41,537 bases of DNA from Methanobacterium sp. UBA410 (GTDB lineage: Archaea > Methanobacteriota > Methanobacteria > Methanobacteriales > Methanobacteriaceae), in NCBI GenBank assembly GCA_002498385.1, contig DAHH01000011.1:1-41537 (forward strand). The letters run 5' to 3'. Shown here piece after piece: positions 1-8,900 of the stretch (position 1 is the first letter of the stretch; every line of letters begins with the position of its first letter). Under the pieces are notes generated by a model. That model had not been told where the DNA came from and did no database searches. It was given only the letters and a program-made list of their open reading frames with translations. Made by a program: the position numbers and the translations under genes.

Positions 1-897
1 TCAGACTAAGTTAGGATTGAAAGTGCGGCTCTCACAGGCTTACCAAGCCATTTATGGGGGGCTAAAATCAGACTAAGTTAGGATTGAAAGATGACCGTGG
101 GGCCTGGCGACTTTTATTATTTTATCGGCTAAAATCAGACTAAGTTAGGATTGAAAGCCGGATAGGACAAGCCAACGTTTTTCAGCGTATGGAAGCTAAA
201 ATCAGACTAAGTTAGGATTGAAAGGGAAAAAAAGGGTCATACGCCCACCGGGATGGATCCGGCTAAAATCAGACTAAGTTAGGATTGAAAGGTCCTCTGG
301 CCCTGTTCTGCAGTATCCAGATAATGGGGCTAAAATCAGACTAAGTTAGGATTGAAAGAAATAGGCGTTGATGATACAACAGAAAACATTGGAGGGCTAA
401 AATCAGACTAAGTTAGGATTGAAAGGATACAAATCCCTATTATCTTGGTGCAATATCATTCCAGGCTAAAATCAGACTAAGTTAGGATTGAAAGAAAATA
501 CGACACAATTATTACCGAGTCGTATACTTAGGCTAAAATCAGACTAAGTTAGGATTGAAAGGCATATAATGAATAAATAAAAAAAATATATGGAATTAGG
601 CTAAAATCAGACTAAGTTAGGATTGAAAGGAGTATAGAACTCCAAACAACGACGGAGGATTCTTAGGCTAAAATCAGACTAAGTTAGGATTGAAAGGAGA
701 ACAGTACAACTTTAAATGAAACAGCTGACACTGGCTAAAATCAGACTAAGTTAGGATTGAAAGCTTGTTCCAGGGATGAATCTTGTTGGGAGTAAAATGG
801 GCTAAAATCAGACTAAGTTAGGATTGAAATCATTACATGTCTTCGCTTTTTTACATAGCTGTAACCGGCTAAAATCAGATTAATTTAGGATTGAAAT
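1..897 (+). CRISPR. CRISPR array, trailer end (14 repeats, 13 spacers)
   Basis: Fourteen copies of a 30-nt repeat lie in one direction; it begins GCTAAAATCAG and ends TTAGGATTGAAAG. The first copy (1-23) is cut by the window edge. The others start at 61, 128, 195, 262, 329, 396, 465, 532, 600, 667, 734, 801 and 868. Spacers are 37 nt except for one of 38 and one of 39. A G precedes 12 of 13 repeats, so a 31-nt repeat with 36-nt spacers is also possible. The last eight bases, ATTGAAAG, match the usual 8-nt Cas6 5' handle of crRNAs, which sets the direction as +. The last two repeats end in T, and the copy at 868 also carries AGATTAATTT, the decay typical of the leader-distal end. The leader, newest spacers and cas genes must therefore lie left of the window. 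No cas gene is visible here. Confidence 0.97.
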
Positions 898-994
898 GCA
901 GAAAGATTAGATAATTATAAATATGTCGATAATAAGAAGAAAAACAAAAATCATATAGGGGAAGGAATAAAAAATGGGTAGTGGAGGTGAGAAA

Positions 995-1462
995 ATGAGT
1001 AATAAAAACATAGTTTTGATATTGATAATTGCAGGTATTTTATTATTGGCAGTGGGATTCATTGTTTGTGTGTGTTCTATTAATACTCATCCAGATGCAG
1101 AGCAATATCAAAGTGAAGCGAATACGTGGATTGCAGTGATGAATTTTTGTACTAGCGAGGAAACAAGAACTGTGAACTATGGTAATGGAACGACTTCGAC
1201 GGCTTATAATTTTGTACCATCTTTAACTAATTTCTGTAGAGATTTAGAATCGGATCAACAATTGATTAATAATACGGTGCCGCCTGTTGGATATGAGAAG
1301 GCGCATCAGGATTTATTATCTGAAAACATGAATTTATTGATGTGCTACCAAACCCGTATTGATGCTCTCCAAACTAATAATGCTTCAGGGATTGTTCTTT
1401 CAAATCAATATCATCAAAAAGCTATGCAAGCAAGAAATGCTCTTAATCGAGATATTCCTTAA
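995..1462 (+). CDS. membrane-anchored hypothetical protein
   Basis: 155 residues. Start ATG 995 is preferred to the in-frame ATG at 974 because GGAGGTGA (983-990) sits just upstream of it. Residues 5-30 form one hydrophobic segment, followed by a polar domain of about 125 residues. That domain has NGT and NNT sequons, which suggests a type II membrane protein with its domain outside the cell. No family is recognised. The gene lies alone between the last array repeat (868-897) and a solitary repeat copy (1521-1550), upstream of a decayed toxin-like gene on the same strand. An accessory or immunity-type role is possible but cannot be shown from the sequence. Confidence 0.75.
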   Translation: MSNKNIVLILIIAGILLLAVGFIVCVCSINTHPDAEQYQSEANTWIAVMNFCTSEETRTVNYGNGTTSTAYNFVPSLTNFCRDLESDQQLINNTVPPVGYEKAHQDLLSENMNLLMCYQTRIDALQTNNASGIVLSNQYHQKAMQARNALNRDIP

Positions 1463-1520
1463 CTCCTTTCTTTCTTCTTTCCAATTAATTCGTCCAATCC
1501 ACGTATCTCTTTTGTGTCCC

Positions 1521-1550
1521 GCTAAAATCAGACTAATTTAGGATTGAATG
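1521..1550 (+). repeat. solitary degenerate CRISPR repeat
   Basis: A 30-nt copy of the array repeat with two visible changes: TAATTT for TAAGTT, and the end ATTGAATG instead of ATTGAAAG. It lies 623 bases beyond the last array repeat in the same orientation. The TAATTT variant is shared with the last array copy (868-897) and with the copy at about 4860, so these three form a diverged subgroup. The reading frame of the downstream metallopeptidase pseudogene opens inside this repeat. Confidence 0.9.
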
Positions 1551-2250
1551 GTTTTGACCAAGAGAGAAGTATTTCTTATCATGTTGATGATTCTGATAGA
1601 GAAATTGTACGGAGTAATATCAGAAGAACACGAGAACTAAGGCCAGAATTAGGCTGCAAAAGATACGTTGGTGTGAGTTACAGGCATGATGAAGGCGCAA
1701 ACAACACAATCACAATATTTAACACAATAAAGGATAAGAATCCTTTTGTAAGTCATGACGACGTTTATAAAGGTTACATTAATCTACCCAAGAAATTACG
1801 AGATCCTGTTAAAAATATTTTCATAGAAGATCAGACAATTCAAAGAGAAGGAGGATATGCAACAGGTTTACTATTTCTGGTAGGGATTGGATGTGTCTAC
1901 TACCTCCAAGTGGCCCGAATCCCGCATTATACGTTCGCACAACTACAATTCCTCACGAAGCTGCACACATACTTGACAGTTCAACTCGTCTATACAAATA
2001 TTCATCAAGTACAGAATACATAAATGCAGTTAAAGCAGATAATTCATTAAATGGGGAACAATGGCCATCTAATTATGCTAGAAATTCATTCTACGACCGT
2101 GTTACAGAACGTTCTGAAGCAGCGTTTAGTGAAGATTTCGCAGAATCAGCACGATTATACTTAAATCCAGATTCACCAGACGGTGTGAGATTTAGAAGGT
2201 TATTCCCTAATCGTTTAAGATTCATAGAAAACCTGTTAGGAAGTATATAA
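1544..2250 (+). pseudogene. zinc metallopeptidase (anthrax lethal factor-like), frameshifted copy 1
   Basis: Two overlapping frames make one broken gene. The 5' part (1544-about 1880) has no good start: it opens at a TTG inside the solitary CRISPR repeat, so the true 5' end is missing. The 3' part (about 1880-2250, another frame) contains HEAAHILD, a zincin HExxH motif followed two residues later by D. Further on come FAESARLYL, a likely third zinc-ligand Glu, and RLFPNRLRFI. HExxHxxD plus a later FAE and an FP.....FI tail is the pattern of the anthrax-lethal-factor-like (ATLF) toxin peptidases. A frameshift between about 1850 and 1885 separates the halves. Copy 2 (2880-4555) shows that the second frame is correct from DWMCLL onward. 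The gene ends one base before the next gene, whose Shine-Dalgarno lies inside it. Family assignment rests on motifs only. Confidence 0.75.
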
Positions 2251-2251
2251 A

Positions 2252-2530
2252 ATGTTTGAAATGGAAGGAAATGTTGAACAAGAAACAATCTCTCTAGAAA
2301 ATGGCGAAAAACAAGTTATAAGTTATTTAGATGATAAAGGCAACCTTCAGCAGAAATATTCCTATAATGCAGTTAACATGCTTATTCAAACCTATGATTC
2401 CAATGATGTCCTTATTAAAGAAGAACTCAAGGAAAATCCCCACAGAGATAAAATGGAAGAATCAGAACACTATAAAGAATATAGAAAGACAATGAAAGAA
2501 TTAGCCAACGAGAAAGAAACTCTAATTTAA
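2252..2530 (+). CDS. putative immunity protein, copy 1
   Basis: 92 residues, acidic and soluble, with no signal or membrane segment. It is clearly paralogous to the 96-residue protein at 4560-4850. Shared blocks include GNVEQETI, KQVISYLD, NMLIQTYDSN, EELKENP and EESEH. The start ATG follows the metallopeptidase stop by one base, and its likely Shine-Dalgarno (TTAGGAAG) lies in the end of that gene, so translation would be coupled. Repeated pairing of this gene with an ATLF-like peptidase suggests an immunity protein that neutralises the toxin. That is inference from context; no immunity family is recognised by sequence. Both small genes are intact while both peptidases are broken. Confidence 0.8.
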   Translation: MFEMEGNVEQETISLENGEKQVISYLDDKGNLQQKYSYNAVNMLIQTYDSNDVLIKEELKENPHRDKMEESEHYKEYRKTMKELANEKETLI

Positions 2531-2618
2531 CTGATTTTACTATTCTCTTTTTATTTAAACTCATTTCTGTTTTAGACCTTTAGCTTTAGCTTTAAACTAA
2601 TTTTTTTACAGGGAGGTG

Positions 2619-2774
2619 ATGGCCTCTGAATTTCTCATTACTTTACCTCAATTAGCTCTAGCTTTCTTAATCCTTTTCTCAGTTTTAGTTATCATACCAT
2701 TTTTTGAAGGATTTAAAGAAGGTATTGAACGTTATAGAGTTAAAGAGAAGTTAATCAAATTTTTTGAAGAATAA
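2619..2774 (+). CDS. small single-span membrane peptide
   Basis: 51 residues. Residues about 5-30 form one hydrophobic segment, followed by a charged tail (EGFKEGIERYRVKEK). A strong GGAGGTG (2612-2618) lies directly against the ATG, which is closer than normal spacing, so initiation here may be poor. The gene sits between the first immunity-like gene and the second metallopeptidase remnant. It may be a real small gene or the remains of a larger one. Function unknown. Confidence 0.4.
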   Translation: MASEFLITLPQLALAFLILFSVLVIIPFFEGFKEGIERYRVKEKLIKFFEE

Positions 2775-2800
2775 TAAATTTATTGGAGGTGAATTTTTTT

Positions 2801-2908
2801 ATGGGAATATCTAGTTCTAAAGCAAGTGTTTTAGCAATGGAAAAAGCAAAAGTTTCAATCCTTGTTTTGTTGGAATTGACTTTGCAACGAAGTTTTAAGT
2901 TTCGCTAA
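2801..2908 (+). CDS. short orphan reading frame after a strong ribosome binding site
   Basis: 35 codons starting at ATG 2801, preceded by GGAGGTGA (2786-2793) at good spacing. The product has no recognisable domain, and its stop lies where the second metallopeptidase remnant begins in another frame. The most likely reading is that this is the surviving ribosome binding site and 5' end of the original second toxin gene, joined to unrelated sequence by deletion. It is not offered as a functional gene. Confidence 0.25.
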   Translation: MGISSSKASVLAMEKAKVSILVLLELTLQRSFKFR

Positions 2909-3229
2909 ACCTAAAAGGGGATGGTTTTGCCTATTAAAATCATCGAATCATCCAAATCCTGCCCAATTAGTTAAAGAAGAGGTTATTGGTCATGAAGCTG
3001 CACACGTATTAGATAGCATTAAAGGAATTTACAAATATTCATCAAGTACAGAATACATAAATGCAGTTAAAGCAGATAACCTCCTCAATGACGGGAAATG
3101 GCCTTCAGCTTATGCGAAAAAATCATTCTATAATAGGGCAGTAACAAGCCAGGATCAGCTTTTAGTGATGATTTTGCAGAATCAATAAGATTATACTTAA
3201 TACCTGAAACTGATGAAGGATTAAACTTT

Positions 3230-4494
3230 TAGGGTCTTAGTTTTTTTAGGTTTCTGAAAGTTTTTGTAGGGCTGTTTTTGAGTTGTAACCCTGTGTTGTG
3301 ATGAGTTCTGCTAAAAATACAGTTAGTATGGTGGTTCTTTTGGCTGAAGCTGGTGTATATTTGTGTATTTTTTTCAGGCTTAGTCCTGATTTGCACAATT
3401 TGAAAAAGTCTTCGATTTTACCACGTATCGGTTTGTACTGCTTCCAATTTTGTATTTTTTCGAATAATATCTTTTTTAATAAGTTGTATAGTTTTTTTAG
3501 ATTTGTTTTTAGTCTTTTTATCCTTAAATACTTGTAGAGGATAAGTTAATTTGTCATCTAATTTTTGAATTTTGAAATTATCTTTTGGAAAAATTAAAGG
3601 AAACAATTTTATAGCGTGAAATACCGATTTGATAGTTGTAGTAACTATAATACCCTTTATCGAATATTATTTGTGTACTCCTTTTCGAATTATTCTCCGT
3701 TTTCGTAGGTTTTCCATTATCTCAGTGAATATCCTGGAATCATGAGGCGCTCCAGAGTGGATTAATAACTGGCAACAGGCATTGCAGAGTCGTGTTCAAT
3801 AACTACAGTTGCTTTAAATCCAATATAAAAATCCATAAGAGGATGAATAACTCCATTTTAGATCCTGTTTTTCCAACTCTTTTTTTGAACGATGTTTGCG
3901 GTTAGTATTGTAATCTGAGTCTATGGGTGTGGCATCAACAATAAATGTACGTTTTCCACGTCTTTTTTAAAGGTTTTATTTGCATTAGTATCCTGTTTTA
4001 CGATTTTAACGTATGTATAGGGTTTAAATCGTGACAAGAATTCTGAGATTTGAATGGCACTTGGCACCTCATCAATTTTGAAGAATTTTCGCAACTTTTT
4101 ATCTCTTTTTAATTCTTGAGCAACAAATTCAATGGTTGTATTGAAGAACATGGCTGTTAAAATGATTTTAATTGATAAAATCATCATATTAATGTTTTTA
4201 ATACCTTTTGAGGCCATTATAGTCTTCGATTTTCTACTACCGATAATTTTAAATATTTTCTCTAACAAAATGTAGTTCGGGTCTTCTTTTACTGTAATTT
4301 AAATGGTGCTTCATCTTATTCGCCAAATAAATATGTATAAGCACTAATATTTAAATTTAACGGTTTAAAAGGCCCAATACTCTTATAAAATAAAAATTAG
4401 AATGTATTTTTAGGAATAAAACAACGAATACGCATTCAAATCCGTAAAAACAAAAAGAAACTCACTCTTTTACTAAGAAAAATCTAAGACCCTA
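3230..4494 (-). mobile_element. insertion sequence with 11-bp inverted repeats and 7-bp target duplication
   Basis: The left end TAGGGTCTTAG (3230-3240) is the exact reverse complement of the right end CTAAGACCCTA (4484-4494). The direct repeat AAACTTT flanks it at 3223-3229 and 4495-4501. Deleting the element plus one AAACTTT rejoins the interrupted metallopeptidase frame, which proves insertion into a previously continuous gene. The element is 1265 bp long. It carries one transposase gene on the minus strand, now broken, so it is probably immobile without help in trans. The IS family cannot be named with confidence; the transposase is of the DDE type. Confidence 0.9.
3241..4314 (-). pseudogene. 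DDE transposase, multiply frameshifted
   Basis: The best start is ATG at 4314 (minus), giving MKHHLNYSKRRP. A frameshift near 4282 moves into the frame containing LLEKIFKIIGSRKSKT and EFLSRFKPY. Another near 3965 leads to FIVDATPIDSDYN, which holds the first catalytic Asp of a DDE transposase, then RKHRSKKELEKQDLKW and GFYIGFKATVV. More stops and shifts follow before a basic C-terminal part (about 3418-3606) and a decayed tail. Archaeal transposases of IS4/IS5-like type have the same VDATPID block. With at least four lesions it cannot make an active enzyme. Confidence 0.8.
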
Positions 4495-4559
4495 AAACTT
4501 TATAAGGTTATTTCCAAATCGTGCTGAATTCATTAAAAATTTGTTAGGAGTTTAAGACA

Positions 4560-4850
4560 ATGATAACAATGCCCGGAAATGTTGAACAAGAAACAATAAA
4601 GCTTAAAAATGGTGGAAAACAGGTCATCAGTTATTTAGATAAAAATGGGGATTTTAGTGAGAAATATTCATTAAATGCTCGTAACATGCTTATACAAACC
4701 TATGATTCTAATGGTGTCCTTGTAAATGAAGAACTTAAAGAAAATCCTAACCGTGGCAAATATGAAGAATCAGAACATTGGAAAGAATTTGATGAAGCTG
4801 TTAAAAAAACATTAGAAGAAGATGAAAAACAAGGCATAAATACATTATAA
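4560..4850 (+). CDS. putative immunity protein, copy 2
   Basis: 96 residues, soluble and acidic, paralogous along its whole length to the protein at 2252-2530 and diverging mainly in the last 30 residues. AGGAG (4546-4550), inside the end of the upstream metallopeptidase remnant, serves as the ribosome binding site. The ATG lies four bases after that gene's stop. Conservation of an open frame beside a thoroughly broken partner fits an immunity gene kept for protection against a toxin made elsewhere. Alternatively decay has simply not reached it yet. No family is recognised. Confidence 0.8.
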   Translation: MITMPGNVEQETIKLKNGGKQVISYLDKNGDFSEKYSLNARNMLIQTYDSNGVLVNEELKENPNRGKYEESEHWKEFDEAVKKTLEEDEKQGINTL

Positions 4851-4859
4851 ATTAATCTC

Positions 4860-4889
4860 ACTAAAATCAGACTAATTTAGGATTGAATA
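4860..4889 (+). repeat. solitary degenerate CRISPR repeat, outermost copy
   Basis: ACTAAAATCAGACTAATTTAGG followed by ATTGAAT matches the array repeat in the same orientation except for the first base, TAATTT for TAAGTT and the last bases. It lies ten bases after the stop of the second immunity-like gene and closes the block that opens at 1521-1550. No further copies are seen to the right. Confidence 0.85.
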
Positions 4890-5069
4890 AATGAGTGGGA
4901 AACATTGTTTAGTGTTAGATAGAAAAAAATACAAAATTGATTATGGGCACTGTTCTTTCTTTTATTAGCAATAACTCCCTTTGCAGCTCCATCTTAAAAT
5001 TAGAATATAAATAAAGGTGATTGCATAATTAATAGCACTTACATTTTTTTTGTATTGGGTGGGATCACA

Positions 5070-5411
5070 TTGAAAACATGCAAGAATTGTGGAATTGAAA
5101 ACCCAAACGATGGAGAATACTGTGAAGCATGTAAAAACTTAATGGAAAGCACTGAGGATCCATTTCAACCTGAAGCTGAATTTAAGTTAGACTGGAGTGC
5201 ATTATTTGCCACATCACTTATTTTAATGGGGTTAATTTCAAAATTTCTTGATTTTGGTATTCGAGGTTTGTTTCTTGCTGGATTGATGGCTGCTGTTTTT
5301 TTGGGATTGAACTTTAAGGATAAACCCAATTTTTTACGTAATTTTTTTCTTACATTTCTAATTTCAGGAGTTATAGTTTCCATATTCTTTTTACCAATGT
5401 TACTGCACTAA
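5070..5411 (+). CDS. zinc-ribbon membrane protein
   Basis: 113 residues from TTG 5070, chosen because GGTGGGA (5058-5064) precedes it and the zinc ribbon then starts at residue 1. The N-terminus has two CxxC knuckles (CKNCG near residue 4 and CEAC near residue 18), the common archaeal short zinc-ribbon module. It is followed by an acidic linker and three hydrophobic segments in the last 75 residues. Such proteins are common in methanogens and mostly uncharacterised; the ribbon would lie on the cytoplasmic side. It stands just outside the CRISPR-repeat-bounded region and has no operon partner. Confidence 0.8.
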   Translation: MKTCKNCGIENPNDGEYCEACKNLMESTEDPFQPEAEFKLDWSALFATSLILMGLISKFLDFGIRGLFLAGLMAAVFLGLNFKDKPNFLRNFFLTFLISGVIVSIFFLPMLLH

Positions 5412-5957
5412 ATAAGTTAAATTAGCCATCTTATTTTTCCAGGAATACGTTGCTGTAACTGTGTTATTCAATGAAGCAGGTATCTTCAGTTTGAAATAGT
5501 TTTTCATTGAAAATGCACGTAATTATGTTATCATAGCTACCGTGGGATGTAAAAACTTTAAATGAATGCTTTAAGTGATTATTTTAAAACTCGGATAAGA
5601 ACATCTTTTACTGTAGATTAAAGTTACTAAACTCAAATTGGGTTGAACTGAGTTTTAGTGATAAGATTAAGAGCTTTTTTTGTTTTGGTGTAAATTTTCT
5701 GGTGTAAATTTTCTTTTTTCATCTACTCTACACATATATTACAAAATAATTAAAAAGTATTAAATAATACTTATTAATAATTATTATTTAAGTAATACTA
5801 AAGGGGGGGGGTGGATGATTAAAAAACTATTTTAATTTTAGTATGGAGGTCTTCTCTTCTAAATCTTAGACATATCAACAAGGAGAAGTCCTTATAGAAG
5901 TATCTAAACTGTTGATAATTCGATTTTTACATATTCATTAACAGGAAGTGATAATAA
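5412..5957. other. 546-bp upstream region of the giant surface protein gene
   Basis: No convincing gene. It holds a tandem 14-mer (TGGTGTAAATTTTC at 5686-5699 and 5700-5713), an AT-rich stretch with TATA-like sequence (about 5760-5800), and a run of nine G (5803-5811) that stands out in this low-GC context. The ribosome binding site AGGAAGTGA (5943-5951) precedes ATG 5958. The promoter for the downstream gene is probably in the AT-rich block, but no single TATA box can be picked. Confidence 0.6.
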
Positions 5958-8900
5958 ATGCATAAAATGCATTTTGCAGTGTTGTTGCTATTCAGTTTGG
6001 TACTGTTTCTGAATGTTGGTGGTGTAGCCGCAACAAACCCCACTAACAGCACCACTTTCACATTGGATCAAGTAACTAATGCCTCAACAACTGTAAAATC
6101 CTGTGTAGAATCCAATCACAATATTCCAAGCAGTGTTTCTATTTCCGGAAGTCAGGTGAGCATGCCCCAATTTTTAAAACTTTCAACTGAGGCAGTAATA
6201 AACATTAACAATGGTTCAAACACAACTATGACCCTTAATAATTTTGGAGCTGCGCCTGTTCCTTCAGAAACTGCTACAAATGGAATTATCAATTCTGCGG
6301 AATATCTTGACATTGCAAACCGTGTTAGTTCTTTTATGAATTCTAATGGAAAAGCGCCTAACTACGCTAGAAGCAGTCTCGGAAATATTCGCTATGAATC
6401 ATTAATTTACATGTACTCACAAATATTGAATTCTTACAACCAAAACAATGTTTTACCCGAGTTTATCAGGGTAAATAAGTGGTCTGTTGTTTCAAATTCT
6501 GGTACGGTGTTTTACAGTGTGGATCAGGTGAATGATGCAGCAGGTAGGGTTAAAGCGTATGTTGAGGTTAATCACAGGCTTCCAAATTATGTGACCATGC
6601 AGGGCAAGCAGGTGAGTATGCCTTCATTCCTGCAACTTTCAACCACAACCTTGTTAAATGTTGCGGGCAATTTTGGCGCATCAACTGCTCTTGGAAGTTA
6701 TGGATCAGCTCCAAACCCTGCAGAAACAATTAAAAGCAAAAATATGGGTCAACTGGAATATTTAAAGATTGCATCTAATGTTCAGACATTTATGGACGTT
6801 TTTGGAAAGGCACCAAACTATGCAACAAGCAGTCTTGGAAACATACGCTACGAATCGTTAGTTTACACATATTCCCAGATCTTGAATTACTATAGTTTAA
6901 ACAAATATCTACCTGAAAATGTTACGGTAGACCCCTGGACTCTTGTTTCAAATTCTGGTACGGTGTTTTACAGTGTGGATCAGGTGAATGATGCAGCTAG
7001 TAGGGTTAAAGCGTATGTTGAGGTCAATCACAGGCTTCCAAATTACGTGACCATGCAGGGCAAGCAGGTGAAAATGCCTTCCTTCCTGCAACTTCTAAAT
7101 ACAGAGCTATTGAACATCAACGGGGACCTCTGTGCACCTCTTATCTCCAGAGACTTTGGAGCTGCGCCTGTTCCTTCAGAAACTGCCAAAGGAGGAGTTA
7201 TCAATTCCACAGAGTATTTTGACATTGCAAACCGTTTTAACGCCTTTACAGCGTCTAATGGAAAAGTGCCTAACTACTCTAGAAGCAGTATTGGAAATAT
7301 ACGTTTTGAATCCCTAGTTTATATGTACGCTCAAATAGTGAGCTCTTACAATAAAAATAACAGAACACTGCCGGACTGCATAAAAGTAAATCCATGGACA
7401 GTTGTTTCCAGTACCAGCACAGTGTTCATAAACATGGATCAAGTTTATGATGCATCCAGAACTGTTGAGTCCTATGTGAAAACGAACCATAAACTTCCGG
7501 ATTACGTGACTATATCAGGCAAACAGATAAATATGAACTCATTTTTACAGCTTTCGACCACAGCACTGTTAAACATTGAGAATAATTTGGATACTTCAAT
7601 TGTTCTTGAAAATGTTGGGAATGCATTGAATTCCATAGAAGACATAACAAGCGGAGATATACAACAAGAAGAGTACACTGAAATTGCAGAATACGTGAAA
7701 AAATCCATTGAATCTCATGGAGTTGCACCAAGCTATGCTTACCAGACAGGTTTAGGGACTCACATGGGCTTTGCATCACTGGTTTATATGTACTCCCAGA
7801 TCTTGAATTCCTACAGTGCCAGTAAAACTTTAATGGATTATATTACTATAACTCCATGGGTTGCCGTTTCAAATCCAAATGCAATATACAACTACCAGAC
7901 TAATAAGGTATTCAACAGTATACAGGCAGCTGTAGATGATTCAAATACTTTAAGCGGTGAAACTATAGGGCTGGGAATAGGTACAATCTCAGAAAATGTT
8001 GTTGTTAACAAGGAACTTACCCTGATGTCAGTCCCCACGATGAATGTAACTGTTCATGCTGCAAATCCTGATCTCCCGGTTTTTACCATAACCATGGATG
8101 GAAGTGGTTCTATCATACAGGACCTTGTCATAGAGGGATCCACAGGCAATGCAGGCATATACATCAACAACTCATTTTATAACACAATTTCCGACAATAT
8201 CATCTCATGCAGCAGCAAAGGTGTATATATTGACAATGCCACTGATAACCAGATTTCAGACAATGAAATACTAAATAACACTTTAAATGGCATTTTCATC
8301 GACATGGGCTCTGATAACAACATAGTTGTAGGTAACACTCTGACAGATAATGACCATGGTATCAGCATAAACAGTGCCAATGGCAACACAATTTTCAATA
8401 ACCTGATATTAAACAATGTGGAGGGAATTAACCTTAAAAACTCTTCAGCTGATATCAATTTCAACAGAATCATTGCAAACGATAAATATGGGCTTTACAA
8501 CATCGGTAATGGAACTGTAAATGCAATAAATAACTGGTGGGGTTCAAACAACCCAGAAATATCCTCAATTAATCCAATTTGCAGTGGTGATGGTGGGGAT
8601 GTTACTTACGATCCTTGGCTCGTACTCAGTGTAATCAGCTCCTGTGACCGTTCAAACACAAATGGAACCTGTTACAGTTACACAATAACAGCAGATTTAA
8701 ACCATAATAACCATGGAAAAGACATAAATGCCGATGATCCGTTTAAAGGCAAATCCCATGATAACAACCTTCCAGATAGAATACCTGTAAATTTCAACAC
8801 GAACCTTGGAACCATTGACACCACAGCATCCACCAGAAACGGTAAATCAGTTGCCACACTTAACAGTGCAGCAGCAGGGCTGGCTAATGTTTCAGCAACC

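Larger units (their letters stand above)
2880..4555 (+). pseudogene. zinc metallopeptidase (anthrax lethal factor-like), copy 2, interrupted by an IS
   Basis: Homologous to the 3' half of copy 1. GWFCLL (about 2919) aligns with DWMCLL, then come IGHEAAHVLD and the shared YKYSSSTEYINAVKADN. It carries three lesions. The 5' half of the gene is absent. A frameshift near 3158-3162 separates the zinc-motif part from FSDDFAESIRLYL. An insertion sequence (3230-4494) splits the codons of LNF and IRLFPNR; removing it and one target duplication restores an unbroken frame to the stop at 4553-4555. The next gene begins four bases later, as in copy 1. HExxH and the FAE glutamate are both retained in the text of the gene, so decay came through frame damage and not through loss of the active site. 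Confidence 0.75.

Noticed and set aside
3298..3537. 79-codon plus-strand frame in the insertion sequence
   Set aside because: It lies opposite the C-terminal part of the broken transposase and has no support.
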